A stretch of DNA of 64,000 bases from an uncultured Chitinophagaceae bacterium (GCA_937862815.1 CALMED010000002.1:62001-126000), one strand, 5' to 3'. Positions 53,028 through 61,904 are shown, counted from the stretch's first letter. The notes: generated from the letters alone by a model not told the origin. Made by a program: numbers and translations.

Positions 53028-54221
53028 TTACATCTGACCCTTGAGTATTTTGTTCCAGTACAGCCAGGGGAGGATGTACTTTTTGAGGATGAACATGCTC
53101 CACCGCGGCTTGCTCTGGTCGAAGGGGAAGGTTTCCATCACTTTGTTGTCGTAGCCAAACTCCGCCAGGATGAGCTTGTCGTATCCCGCCACCAGCGGGC
53201 AACTGCCGTAACCGCTGTACGACGCCGCGAGTGGTTGCTGTTGCAGGAAGGACAGGATGTTTTTCACCAGCACCGGTGTTTGCTTGCGGATGGCCGCTCC
53301 GGTCTTGGCATTGGGGGTGTTGGTCACATCCCCCAGGCTGAAGACATTGGCGAAGCGTTTGTGCTGCAGGGTGAACTTGTCTACATCCACCCAGCCCTTT
53401 TCATCGGCCAGCGGACTTTCTTTGATGAAATCGGGCGCGCTCTGCGGGGGAACCACATGGAGCAGCTTGAATGTTTTTTTCACTTCGGAGGTGCTGCCGT
53501 CGGGAGCCGTTACGCGGAACGTGGCCACGCGGTTGGGGCCGGCCACTTCCACCAGGTCGTGTTTGAAGTGCAGATCAATTTTGTAGTCCTGCACCAGCTT
53601 CATCAGCTCGTCGGCATACCTTTTGATGCCGAAGATCACTGAACCGCCCGAGACAAACTCGATGTGAGCGTTGATCTTTTTCTTCTTGCAGTAATCGCCG
53701 GCCAGGTACATGATCTTTTGCGGGGCGCCGCCGCAACGGGTAGGTGTTGACGGAGCGGTGAACAGGGCGGCGTCGCCATCCCGCAGGGTCTGAAAACATT
53801 CCCAGGTATAAGGGGCGTAGTCTTTGTGGTAGTTGCTGGTGACGCCGTTCTTGCCCAGGGTTTCGGTCAGGCCTTTCACCAGGTGCCAGTTCATCTGGAT
53901 GCCCGCTGCCACGATGAGCACATCGTAGGTGTAGGTGTTGCCGGCGGACGTGTGCAGGCGGTTCTGGTCGGGTTCAAAGCGGTCAACGCTTTCTTTGATC
54001 CAGGTGGTGTTTTTGGGAATCACGTCTTTTTCGTCGCGGATGGTGGCTTTCATGTTGAAGATGCCACCGCCCACCAGGGTCCAGGCCGGCATGTAATAGT
54101 GTTTGTCGCCGGGCTCCAGGATGGCGATATTGAGCTTTTTATCGGCCCGCAGCAATTGGGCGGCCGCGGCAATGCCGGCGTTGCCGCCGCCCACAATCAG
54201 TATCTGATGATGCGTTGTCAT
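53028..54221 (-). CDS. sqr: Sulfide:quinone oxidoreductase (SQR-like)
   Basis: 397-residue FAD protein of the pyridine nucleotide-disulfide family. Rossmann motif ILIVGGGNAGIAAAAQLL (7-24) with short N-terminus, second GVxxxG-type segment, and the SQR redox cysteines: Cys142 (YTWECFQTL), Cys163 (TPTRCGGAPQKI) and Cys341 (GYGSCPLVAGYDKLILAEFGYD). The C-terminal PRWSMFILKKYILPWLYWNKILKG is the amphipathic membrane anchor found in SQRs. It oxidises sulfide and passes electrons to quinone, giving polysulfide or a persulfide. Its own promoter has a Crp/Fnr-like operator (54268) and a terminator follows, so it is a one-gene unit within the sulfur locus. ATG 54221 fits the family start. Confidence 0.92.
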   Translation of the reverse strand: MTTHHQILIVGGGNAGIAAAAQLLRADKKLNIAILEPGDKHYYMPAWTLVGGGIFNMKATIRDEKDVIPKNTTWIKESVDRFEPDQNRLHTSAGNTYTYDVLIVAAGIQMNWHLVKGLTETLGKNGVTSNYHKDYAPYTWECFQTLRDGDAALFTAPSTPTRCGGAPQKIMYLAGDYCKKKKINAHIEFVSGGSVIFGIKRYADELMKLVQDYKIDLHFKHDLVEVAGPNRVATFRVTAPDGSTSEVKKTFKLLHVVPPQSAPDFIKESPLADEKGWVDVDKFTLQHKRFANVFSLGDVTNTPNAKTGAAIRKQTPVLVKNILSFLQQQPLAASYSGYGSCPLVAGYDKLILAEFGYDNKVMETFPFDQSKPRWSMFILKKYILPWLYWNKILKGQM

Positions 54222-54242
54222 AACTGAAATATTTACAGGTGG

Positions 54243-54289
54243 CAAATTAGAACGATACAAAACTGCCCTTTGTGATCCGCATCACAAAG
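54243..54289 (-). promoter_or_regulatory. SQR promoter with Crp/Fnr-type operator
   Basis: A 22-base perfect palindrome at 54268-54289, CTTTGTGAT / ATCACAAAG around CCGC, containing TGTGA-N6-TCACA, the Crp/Fnr-family consensus. Its centre is 32.5 bases from the centre of a -7 element TAATTTG (54249-54243 on the minus strand). The same spacing recurs at the YeeE/SoxB operon, 63034-63077. This fits a class II activator position near -41. Confidence 0.75.
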
Positions 54290-54336
54290 TGACGGGAATC
54301 ATACAGCCGGCTGAAGCTGGTTAGCTGGCTGCGCAT

Positions 54337-55425
54337 TTACTCACTCACATTGTACTGCACTTCCTTGATTCGGAAACGCCCGTAGGAGAAGAGCCCGTCG
54401 GGGTAATGCCAGATGGCTTCCCCGGCCCCGGCCAGGCGGTAGCCGTTGAAATCCTGATAGTCCTGCAGCGGCGTGGAAAACGTAAATCGCTTCAGGTCGT
54501 CCATGACGTAGCGATCGTAGGAAATGAAATCAATCAACTCTCCCTGTTCGTTGAAGTACAGCACGGCTGTCACCCGGATGTCTTTGTACGTAAACGTACC
54601 CCGCGCCGAGGCGCTGTCAATGGCTTCCCAGGTGATGCGGGGATCAATGAGGGTGGCCGGCGCCAGCAGGCACATGTCGTTGAAAAAGGTCACGGTTTCC
54701 GACTGGTCCATTTCCGGCCCGTCTTTAAATGCCACCTGTTTCAGACCCAGGAGACGGATCTCCATCGTTGCCTTTCCGTTTTCAAAATGGTGGTAACCGG
54801 GTACGGGCAGGCCGTTCATGCGGGCTTTGAGAAAGAACAGGCGCGTGGGGGCTTCAAAAAAGCTGTACTGCAGGAAGCGGACGGGAAACCAGTCCTGGTC
54901 TTTTTGCCGCAACTCGCCTTCCATTTCAATGCGCATGCTTTTCACGCGGGGTTTGTTGACCACACCCACCAGCCGCAGGTAGCGCTGTACCGGGGGCGGC
55001 AGGGGCGCCAGGTCGGCTTCGGTCACCAGGTCGGTGGGCAGTGGGTTGTTGGCCTGCAGGTTGGCGCGAACATCGTTGCGGAAGCTTTGCTGGAAGCGGA
55101 GTACCGGCAGTTCCGCCAGTGCCACCACCAGCAACAACATGTTGGCGATGGTGCCGAAGCGGGCGTCCTTCCACACCATGAATATCAATACCTGCGATAG
55201 CACAATCGCCGGAAGGGCCACCCAGATCCAGTTGTCATGTTGGTGCCACCAAAGAAAAGCGGCTATGATGAACAGGAGCGCAACCAGGAGCCAGAGCAGG
55301 CCCACCGGGCGGGAAACGCGTTGGGTCAGCTCCCGTAATTCGGCCAGACCAAAGGATTTCGCAAAGCCGAGGACGTGAATGAGTCCGTGCAGCAGGAGCA
55401 GGAGGGCGATGAAGATTTTTAGCAT
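54337..55425 (-). CDS. DUF6544-like membrane protein, 362 residues
   Basis: Four hydrophobic segments in the first ~100 residues (IFIALLLLLHGLIHVLGFAKSFG, VGLLWLLVALLFIIAAFLW, IWVALPAIVLSQVLIFMVW, IANMLLLVVALAELPVL), then a soluble domain with PVQRYLRLVGVVNKPRVKSMRIEMEGELRQKDQDWFPVRFLQYSFFEAPTRLFFLKARMNGLPVPGYHHFENGKATMEIRLLGL, and RFTFSTPLQDYQDFNGYRLAGAGEAIWHYPDGLFSYGRFRIKEVQYNV at the end. This is the pattern of the DUF6544 (DUF6920) family of unknown function. The gene with four membrane segments 54 bases upstream is probably its operon partner. No direct link to sulfur chemistry is visible. Confidence 0.75.
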   Translation of the reverse strand: MLKIFIALLLLLHGLIHVLGFAKSFGLAELRELTQRVSRPVGLLWLLVALLFIIAAFLWWHQHDNWIWVALPAIVLSQVLIFMVWKDARFGTIANMLLLVVALAELPVLRFQQSFRNDVRANLQANNPLPTDLVTEADLAPLPPPVQRYLRLVGVVNKPRVKSMRIEMEGELRQKDQDWFPVRFLQYSFFEAPTRLFFLKARMNGLPVPGYHHFENGKATMEIRLLGLKQVAFKDGPEMDQSETVTFFNDMCLLAPATLIDPRITWEAIDSASARGTFTYKDIRVTAVLYFNEQGELIDFISYDRYVMDDLKRFTFSTPLQDYQDFNGYRLAGAGEAIWHYPDGLFSYGRFRIKEVQYNVSE

Positions 55426-55479
55426 TTGAAAAAGGTGTTTGGTATGAGGAAATGATCACCCCTTGCCGCGGCAGGGGGG

Positions 55480-55866
55480 CTAAATCAGTTCTTTGTGTTT
55501 CAGCTGCAGGCTGATGAGGATGATGAAAAAACCTGCCAGCAAGTAGAGCCACTGCATCCAGAAAAATTCGCGGATCAGGGCAATCTGCACCACAATCCAG
55601 CCGGCAATGAGCACCCCGGCGGTGAGGGTGTGCCAGAAGGCGTTGGTGCCCTGGCGCAGGTGCACAACCAGGGCCTGCAGGTTAGCGCTGCCCACCAGCA
55701 GGGAAAGGATAAGCCCCGGTACCAGGAAGCTCCGGAAAGGGGTTGGTTGGAGGAGGGTGGTGGACAGGCCCAGCCAGCTGCCGTCGGGACGCAGCACCAG
55801 CAGCAGCCCGCAGGGGATGGCAGTGATCGCCACAAATGCCAGTAATATCCGTAATGCCAGTCGCAT
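55480..55866 (-). CDS. Hypothetical four-segment membrane protein, 128 residues
   Basis: Starts MRLALRILLAFVAITAIPCGLLLVLRPDGSWLGLSTTLLQPTPFRSFLVPGLILSLLVGSANLQALVVHLRQGTNAFWHTLTAGVLIAGWIVVQIALIREFFWMQWLYLLAGFFIILISLQLKHKELI; four hydrophobic segments with short loops, no Cys-rich site and only one Cys in the first. Not a family I recognise with certainty. The ATG at 55866 is the start that opens the first segment. It precedes the DUF6544-like gene by 54 bases on the same strand, so the pair is likely cotranscribed and may act together. Confidence 0.6.
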   Translation of the reverse strand: MRLALRILLAFVAITAIPCGLLLVLRPDGSWLGLSTTLLQPTPFRSFLVPGLILSLLVGSANLQALVVHLRQGTNAFWHTLTAGVLIAGWIVVQIALIREFFWMQWLYLLAGFFIILISLQLKHKELI

Positions 55867-55953
55867 ACAACTGTGTTTGACGCACAAGCTACGAAGTGGG
55901 GGATGCGGGGAGAATGACGGGCGTGCGGGCAGGGGTTGATTCCGGTCAGGATA

Positions 55954-57216
55954 TCAGAAAGCCGCCGCCTCGGTACAGGTATGGCTGCGCCAGAGCAGTT
56001 TAAAGGTGCAGCACATGCGGTAGCTGGCCAGAAAGCCGCCGCCGGTGGTAACCAGGCCCACCAGCAGAAACACGGTGGGCAGCGACAGGAAATCGGCCAG
56101 CAGGCCCGCCCCCAGTGCGCCGCCCACATAGCCCAGGTCGCGCCAGAAGCGGTAGTAACTTAATCCGTGTGCCCGTTGCAGCGGCGGAAGGTTTTCAGCG
56201 ATGACGGTCAGAAAGTTCGGGTATACGAGACCGGTACCCAGGCCCAGCAATACCAGGGCGCCCGCCACCATCCAGGTTCCGCCCGGCAACACCAACAGGC
56301 CCAGGCCACCTGCCTGCAGCCACATGCCGATGCTGATGAGTTGCTTTTTACAGTACTGGTCGCCCAATTTGCCGGCCAGTAACTGACTGATACCCCATAC
56401 CGTGGGATAAATGGCGGTGAGCAGGCCGGTGGTGGCGATGGAATAGCCCTGGCTGAGGAGCCAGACAGGCAGGAGGCCCCAGAGCACGCCGTCGTTCAGG
56501 TTGTTGATAAAGCCGTTGATGGTTACACTGCCCATGTTGAAATGCCGGAAGGAAACATCTTTCCAGAGTGAACGGAACGGTGGCAAGGTGGATGTTTCCT
56601 GCTCGGCCTTGCTGAAGGCGGTGGTATCGCGGATAAAAAAGATGGTGAGCAACAGGCCCAGGACGGCAAAAGCGATGCCCGGTACAAAGGGCGCCTGGGC
56701 AGCCCCATAGGTTTGCGCCAGCCGGGTGGCAAAGTAGCCCGCCCCACCCACGGCCAGGTAACCGGCAAATTCGTTGATGCCCATGGCCAGTCCGCGGTTG
56801 CGGGACCCCACCAGGTCTACTTTCATGATTACGGTGCTCGACCAGGCCAGTCCCTGGTTCATGCCCAGCAGCACGTTGGCAGCCACCACCACCCACCAAT
56901 GCGGTGCGTAGAGCAACAGGAACGGCACGGGCAGACCCAACAGCCAGCCCAGCAGCAGCACCTGCTTGCGGCTGAAGCGTTGCTGCAGTTCGCCCGTGAG
57001 CAGGTTGAAGATGGCTTTGGTGAGGCCAAAGGCGGCAATGAAGGAGAGCAGGGCGGTGGTGGTGGACACTTCAAAACGGCTGGCTGCATAGTCGGGCATT
57101 ACGGCCCGTTCCAATCCCACCATAGCGCCCACAAAAGCGTTGGTCAGCACCAGCAACGCAAACTGCAGCTTGTTTTCTGCAAGCCCCTGTTGCGGATATG
57201 GGTTATTCTTTGCCAA
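55954..57216 (-). CDS. Major facilitator superfamily permease
   Basis: 420-residue, 12-segment inner-membrane carrier: GAMVGLERAVMPDYAASRFEVSTTTALLSFIAAFGLTKAIFNLLTGELQQRFSRKQVLLLGWLLGLPVPF is the first half with the GRLxDRxGRR-like loop degenerate (ELQQRFSRKQ), and VWGISQLLAGKLGDQYCKKQLI the second. The start is a TTG at 57216, which overlaps the porin stop by 14 bases; no ATG precedes the first segment. The last gene of the SoxB operon. Substrate unknown; a sulfur anion or a multidrug-type compound is possible from context and family respectively. Confidence 0.82.
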   Translation of the reverse strand: MAKNNPYPQQGLAENKLQFALLVLTNAFVGAMVGLERAVMPDYAASRFEVSTTTALLSFIAAFGLTKAIFNLLTGELQQRFSRKQVLLLGWLLGLPVPFLLLYAPHWWVVVAANVLLGMNQGLAWSSTVIMKVDLVGSRNRGLAMGINEFAGYLAVGGAGYFATRLAQTYGAAQAPFVPGIAFAVLGLLLTIFFIRDTTAFSKAEQETSTLPPFRSLWKDVSFRHFNMGSVTINGFINNLNDGVLWGLLPVWLLSQGYSIATTGLLTAIYPTVWGISQLLAGKLGDQYCKKQLISIGMWLQAGGLGLLVLPGGTWMVAGALVLLGLGTGLVYPNFLTVIAENLPPLQRAHGLSYYRFWRDLGYVGGALGAGLLADFLSLPTVFLLVGLVTTGGGFLASYRMCCTFKLLWRSHTCTEAAAF

Positions 57217-58639
57217 ACCAGTAATCGAGAATGAAATTGAAGTGGTGCATGTTCACCCGGTTGATGATGGTGCGTTTGTTGGTGAGACCATCTTCGGCAT
57301 TGCCCTTGTACAGGTAGATGAACCGGGCGGTGGTGCCTTTAAAGAACCCCTTGAACCGGTACTGCACATCGGCCAGCAGGTGGTAGTACGAGGGCATGCC
57401 GTATTTGTTGAGCCGGAAGTCGGTGCTTTGTGGCAGCTTGTAATAACCGGCCCCTGCCTGAACGGTCCAGGGTTGTTGTTTGCGGTCATAGCGGGCCAGT
57501 AATACGGCAGCATGGGTATTGCCCAGTCCTTCGTTGCGTTCGCGGGCCAGAAATGTATAAAATGGATCACGGCCCCATTCGCGGGGAAACAGAAAGCGGC
57601 CGTGGGAAGTAATGCGGGTATAGTTGGCCGTGAGGCTGAGCGGACCTTGCTGGATGCCCAGGCGGCTGCTGAGGATAAAGGATTGATAGCCCGGCGGTAC
57701 ATAGGCTTTCTGCACATCCACATTACCACCGGTGCCCACCCGGTTCTGCCGGGTGACTTGCAGACCCAACAGCAGTTTTTGCCGGCCGTTTTTTTGCAGC
57801 GGCAGGACGGCATCGCCTTGTATCATGGCGGTGTTAAAAATGTTTTCCACCCAATAGTTCCAGCCTTGCAGGGTAATGGTTGCTGTTGGTTTGTAGTTGG
57901 CAGATGCTATAAATATGCCTTTGCTGCTGAGGTTGCCCCGGAACTGCGAGGGGGTGCCGTTTTCATCAAAGCCTGCGGTGAATAACCCGATGGTGTTGGC
58001 GATGGGGTACCAGTTTACCGTGCTGCGGGGAGAGATAGAGTTGATCCAACCGCCGGCAAATTCAAGTTTATCCGATTCTTTTATTTCAGCCCAGAGGCCG
58101 TTTTCCATGGTAGGCCGCATGCGCCCGTCCTGTTTGTTGAGAAAGGGGGTGTTGAGGTATTGTTTGCCGTAGGTGATATTTGATTTTTTCCCCACGTAGT
58201 AGCGCAGGTACAATTCTTCGAGCCGGTCGAGATCATTCCTGTTCCCGGGGTCGGTAAAGTCGAAGAGCGACAGCTCGTAGCGACTGAGCTGGTTGGTTAA
58301 CGGATCGCGGCGGGTAAGGTCGGAGGAGGCTACGTTGTTAATAAAAAAGCCGCTCATGCCCACCTGGAAATTGTAAAACCGGGCGCTTTCGTAGCCAATG
58401 CCGGCACCAAAGCCCCAGGCAATGTAATCGCTCAGGCCGTCTTCGTTAACGGTGCTCATCAGAAAATTACGGACATGACCAAAAAAGGTGCCTTCGGTTA
58501 ACAGGCCGGTCAGTGAGCGTACCGATGTATCAACCGGGCGGATCGAATCACGCTCGGAGCGGTGTTCCTGTGCCTTGGCTGACTGGTCTGCCGCAAGCAG
58601 GTACAGGATCAATATAATAACGCGTTTTATCCGATTCAT
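57203..58639 (-). CDS. OprD-like outer-membrane porin
   Basis: 478 residues with signal peptide MNRIKRVIILILYLLAADQSAKA and a beta-barrel of alternating residues ending in an aromatic tail (HFNFILDYWFGKE). The N-terminal part VRSLTGLLTEGTFFGHVRNFLMSTVNEDGLSDYIAWGFGAGIGYESARFYNFQVGMSGFFINN and repeated YYRFKGFFKG-type strands resemble OprD/OprB-type specific porins. It would let small charged solutes cross the outer membrane. It lies between the DsrE-like gene (12-base gap) and the MFS gene (14-base overlap), in the SoxB operon, so a role in bringing in or releasing sulfur compounds is plausible but not shown. Confidence 0.8.
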   Translation of the reverse strand: MNRIKRVIILILYLLAADQSAKAQEHRSERDSIRPVDTSVRSLTGLLTEGTFFGHVRNFLMSTVNEDGLSDYIAWGFGAGIGYESARFYNFQVGMSGFFINNVASSDLTRRDPLTNQLSRYELSLFDFTDPGNRNDLDRLEELYLRYYVGKKSNITYGKQYLNTPFLNKQDGRMRPTMENGLWAEIKESDKLEFAGGWINSISPRSTVNWYPIANTIGLFTAGFDENGTPSQFRGNLSSKGIFIASANYKPTATITLQGWNYWVENIFNTAMIQGDAVLPLQKNGRQKLLLGLQVTRQNRVGTGGNVDVQKAYVPPGYQSFILSSRLGIQQGPLSLTANYTRITSHGRFLFPREWGRDPFYTFLARERNEGLGNTHAAVLLARYDRKQQPWTVQAGAGYYKLPQSTDFRLNKYGMPSYYHLLADVQYRFKGFFKGTTARFIYLYKGNAEDGLTNKRTIINRVNMHHFNFILDYWFGKE

Positions 58640-58651
58640 CCTTGGCTCACA

Positions 58652-59056
58652 TTAGTTACCGGCTTTGATATAACTCCAGCCCTTTTCCTGTTTTTGTACG
58701 AGTTCCAGGATGGCCACCGGAACAATGAATGCTTCTTTCATCACCCGCACAGGGTCAATACCCCGGTTCCGGAGGGAGTTGGCACAGGCAGCAATGAGCA
58801 CACCCCGCTGCTGCACGGCTTTCAGTTCGTTTTTGTAGTGCCCGGTATCCTGCAGTACGGCATAAATAGCCAGGCCATGGTACACAATTTCAATTTTTGT
58901 GTCGGGTGCGGCGTTGAGCACATTGTTCACCTGCCGGTACAGCATGCGCTGCACGCTGGTATCGCCGGAGGATACTTCCCAGATGATTTTGTGTTGCGCC
59001 TGCAGCGAAGCGCCCAGGCTGAGGAATAACAGCACCAGCAGGCTGAACTGTTTCAT
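58652..59056 (-). CDS. Secreted DsrE/DsrF-family protein
   Basis: 134 residues: signal peptide MKQFSLLVLLFLSLGASLQA, then a DsrE fold: HKIIWEVSSGDTSVQRMLYRQVNNVLNAAPDTKIEIVYHGLAIYAVLQ, with a single Cys in GVLIAACANSL (Cys91), which matches the persulfide-carrier Cys of the DsrE/TusA-like family, then RGIDPVRVMKEAFIVPVAILELVQKQEKGWSYIKAGN. DsrE proteins carry or transfer sulfane sulfur; this one is apparently exported, as in several Bacteroidota sulfur clusters. Third from the end of the SoxB operon, 10 bases after soxB. Confidence 0.85.
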   Translation of the reverse strand: MKQFSLLVLLFLSLGASLQAQHKIIWEVSSGDTSVQRMLYRQVNNVLNAAPDTKIEIVYHGLAIYAVLQDTGHYKNELKAVQQRGVLIAACANSLRNRGIDPVRVMKEAFIVPVAILELVQKQEKGWSYIKAGN

Positions 59057-59066
59057 GTGTTTTGCT

Positions 59067-60851
59067 TTAAATGAATTGATAGTCGTATCCTTCCAGTTGC
59101 GACAGCAGGGTCTGTGGTGCATCGGTGGCCGTTATGCGGCCCTCGATTTTCGGTGCCACCATGGGATGGGCCGCCAGGTACTCCCGCATGATGTTGTGCA
59201 GGCTTCCGCCGGGTTTCCGTGGATTCTTCACTTTTTCCATACGGCAGAGCGTATCATCGGGATCACCTTCCCGCTCACAGGCCAGCATGGTATAGGTCTT
59301 GTTCCGGTCAATGGGTTCATCGCCCACTTTGATCCAGTTCACCCGTTTGCCCATGTCATTGTTCATGGTGAAATTCACCTTCATGCCCTGGAAGCGGATC
59401 ACCCATCCGCCGAAACGGTGTGCCGGGTTTTTGGCAAATACGTTGTGCAGCTCCTTTTCCATCCAGTCCCACACCTGCTGCCCGGTCACATCTCCCATTT
59501 TCACTTCACTGTCCACCGGCAGCATGCTCCACAAAAAATCGTTGGTGATATGGGCTACACCGGTGGTTTTGTTGGGAACGAGGGGCGGACAAAAGCGGAA
59601 ACCGTTGCTCACTACAATATCCACGTTCTTGTCTTTGTACTTCCACATCAACGCGTCGGTGATGAGGTTGTCCATGGGGTTTTCAATCACGTAGTACCGC
59701 ACCAGTGTGGTCCTGGTCTTTCCAATCACCTTGCTCAGCTCTTTTTTATAGGGAGCCGCTACTTTTTCCACCAGGGCGGCCATGGCCGGGTCGGCCGGGT
59801 ATTTCACCGGGTCCACATCCAGCAGGTAGTAGTTCTCGTCTTTTATTTTTCCGTTTTCCACCACCACATCCAGTTTGGCCACAAAGGAACCAAAAGCGCC
59901 GGGCTCGGTGATTTTGGCATATTTGGCCGGAATGGGTTTGCGTACCCGCTCGTGGGTGTCGGCGCCGAGGATGTAATCCACGCCCTGTACTTCGGGTTTG
60001 TTGCCCAGGTCCACCTGCTGGGCCAGGCCCATGTGGGTGACGAGGAACACCATAGCGCATTTTTCGTATTCGCGGAGTATTTTAATGTATCGGGCAACAT
60101 TGATTTCCGGCTTCGTAAAGGTGATGCCGTTGCTGTAGGCGGGCGACTGCCGCTTGGGCGTAAGCGGATCGTTGTAGCCGATGAAACCGATTTTTACACC
60201 ACCCAGCATTTTGGTCCAGTAGGGCGGGAAGATGAGCTCTTTGTTAAACTCATCCTGCGTATCATGAAACATGTTGGCGCAGATCTTGGTGCTGTTGTAA
60301 CCGCCCAGGTCTTTCCACATAATTTCTTTGCCGTACACCACTTCCCAGTTACCGGGTAGGATGAGGTCGTAGCCGATGTTGTTGATCAGGGGTACAATGC
60401 CTTTTCCTTCGGTAAGGGCCGCCACACCGCCGCCCTGGAAGCAGTCGCCCCCGTCAATGATGAGGGTGTTCTGCGGGTTTTGTGCCTTGAGGGTTTTGAG
60501 CATGGTCTTGAGTACCGCAAAGCCGCCCCTTTTTTTATAGACCGGTTTGCCGTTTTCAAAGAAAAACTCATCGTGGGTGTAAAGCTGGGCATGAATATCG
60601 CTGGTGTGCAGCAGGGTAAACACCTGCGCTTTTCCGCTCTGTACGGCTTTGTTGCTGAAGATTTCTTTGTCGTGGTAAGCATCACCGGCTACTGCATTGG
60701 CCAGCGAAGGCGGGAGCAATGCACCGGCTGTGAGCATAGAGGCGCTTTTAAAAAAATCGCGGCGGGAGTTTTGTGCCGGGCGTACGGAGGCGTCTTCGTG
60801 CGAGCAGCTGTTGCAACTGCAGCCGGTGGTGTGTTGTTCGTGTTGTGACAT
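59067..60851 (-). CDS. soxB: SoxB-like thiosulfohydrolase (Tat-exported, metallophosphatase fold)
   Basis: 594 residues of the 5'-nucleotidase/SoxB superfamily. A Cys-rich head (CSCNSC, Cys11, 13, 16) precedes a twin-arginine signal NSRRDFFKSASMLTAGALLPP. Metal-site motifs: LLHTSDIHAQLYTHDEFF (Asp85, His87), NTLIIDGGDCFQGGG (Asp133, Asp136), PGNWEVVYGKEI (the SoxB-type GHWE equivalent), VTHMGLAQQVDLG and GADTHERV. In Sox, SoxB cleaves the sulfone from SoxYZ-bound cysteine S-thiosulfonate as sulfate. SoxYZ is absent from the window, so here the substrate carrier is unclear; a plain 5'-nucleotidase-like role is the alternative. Cotranscribed with the cytochrome (21-base gap). Confidence 0.85.
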   Translation of the reverse strand: MSQHEQHTTGCSCNSCSHEDASVRPAQNSRRDFFKSASMLTAGALLPPSLANAVAGDAYHDKEIFSNKAVQSGKAQVFTLLHTSDIHAQLYTHDEFFFENGKPVYKKRGGFAVLKTMLKTLKAQNPQNTLIIDGGDCFQGGGVAALTEGKGIVPLINNIGYDLILPGNWEVVYGKEIMWKDLGGYNSTKICANMFHDTQDEFNKELIFPPYWTKMLGGVKIGFIGYNDPLTPKRQSPAYSNGITFTKPEINVARYIKILREYEKCAMVFLVTHMGLAQQVDLGNKPEVQGVDYILGADTHERVRKPIPAKYAKITEPGAFGSFVAKLDVVVENGKIKDENYYLLDVDPVKYPADPAMAALVEKVAAPYKKELSKVIGKTRTTLVRYYVIENPMDNLITDALMWKYKDKNVDIVVSNGFRFCPPLVPNKTTGVAHITNDFLWSMLPVDSEVKMGDVTGQQVWDWMEKELHNVFAKNPAHRFGGWVIRFQGMKVNFTMNNDMGKRVNWIKVGDEPIDRNKTYTMLACEREGDPDDTLCRMEKVKNPRKPGGSLHNIMREYLAAHPMVAPKIEGRITATDAPQTLLSQLEGYDYQFI

Positions 60852-60872
60852 GGCAATCGTTTCTTGGGTGGG

Positions 60873-61883
60873 TTATAAAGAAGTGGTCTTGTTGGCCGCT
60901 TTCTGCTGTGCTTCTTTCCAGGCTTTGATGGGACCAAATGGTCCGTATTTGTGCTGCTGTTCGCTGAACGGATCGGCAAAGGGGCCGAAGGGATGGTCCA
61001 CCGGCTTTTTGGCAATATCGGGCCAGTCGCTGCTCAGGTCTTTCGACGGCCGTAGCTGTGAGTTCACAAAGGCGGCCACATCCCAGGCTTCCTCGTTGCT
61101 GAGCTGCGGATTGTGGTAGTCGGCGCCCTGCGGCATGTTGTTCTTCACGTAGCCGGCAAAGCGCGACAGGCGGTAGAGGCCGGCTCCGCTGTTGTAGCTG
61201 TTCTTACCCCAGAGCGGCGGGTACTGGTACATGTCGCCTTCCAGGTTCATCATGCCTTCTCCGTTGGTGCCGTGGCAGCTTTGGCATTTCTGTACGTACA
61301 CATTCTTTCCGCGGGCAGGATCGGCGGACCGTTCCAGGAAGGGCAGTTCTTCAATGCCGGAACCTTTGGGGCGGAGTCCCTTGGGTAAATCTTCGCCCAG
61401 CCATTTGATGTAAGCGTAGATGGCCTGCATTTCGCGGCCGTTGCTGTCGAGGGCTTTACCATTGAGGCTGCGCTCAAAGCAGTCGTTCACCCGCTTGTAA
61501 ATGGTTTCCAGGGTGCCGGAGCGGGCCCTTAACAGGGGGTAAGTGGTGTATACCGCCCCGTAGTTGTTGCCCCAGGGTTTGGTACCGGCATCGAGGTGAC
61601 AGTTCTGGCAGTTCATGCCGTTGCTGATCTGCATCACCGATCCCCGCGGTCCCAGGTAACGGGCCGTATTGGCGATGAGCTCACGGCCGTACCATATCTG
61701 CGGGCCATCTTCCCGGGAGTAATAGGGAATCTGGTTGCCGGGCGCACCGGTCCACACGGTTTTGTACACGGCCGAATCGGCCGCAGTGCTGCGCTCATCA
61801 CCGCCGGAACAGCCCGCCTGGGAGAAAAGGAAGATGGCAGCAGCCAGCACGAGGCCGGCTCCTGTGGTAAGATATCGTGCCAT
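60873..61883 (-). CDS. Diheme cytochrome c, TsdA/SoxA-like
   Basis: 336 residues. N-terminal hydrophobic segment ends in AGC (Cys25), a possible though imperfect lipoprotein site. Heme 1 at CQNCH (92-96) in ISNGMNCQNCHLDAGTKPWGNN, heme 2 at CQSCH (200-204) in YVQKCQSCHGTNGEG. A Cys at 135 in NDCFERSLNGK lies 39 residues after the first His, like the Cys ligand (His/Cys heme) of thiosulfate dehydrogenase TsdA and SoxA; Met250 in VKNNMPQGADY is a candidate second ligand. It would oxidise thiosulfate to tetrathionate, or replace SoxXA in attaching thiosulfate. Lies between the DUF6691 gene (21 bases) and soxB (21 bases). Confidence 0.85.
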   Translation of the reverse strand: MARYLTTGAGLVLAAAIFLFSQAGCSGGDERSTAADSAVYKTVWTGAPGNQIPYYSREDGPQIWYGRELIANTARYLGPRGSVMQISNGMNCQNCHLDAGTKPWGNNYGAVYTTYPLLRARSGTLETIYKRVNDCFERSLNGKALDSNGREMQAIYAYIKWLGEDLPKGLRPKGSGIEELPFLERSADPARGKNVYVQKCQSCHGTNGEGMMNLEGDMYQYPPLWGKNSYNSGAGLYRLSRFAGYVKNNMPQGADYHNPQLSNEEAWDVAAFVNSQLRPSKDLSSDWPDIAKKPVDHPFGPFADPFSEQQHKYGPFGPIKAWKEAQQKAANKTTSL

Positions 61884-61904
61884 TACCCGTAATTTAAAGG
61901 GTCA

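Noticed and set aside
58899..60359. Long plus-strand frame opposite soxB and the DsrE gene
   Set aside because: Antisense shadow; the minus-strand proteins have complete motifs.
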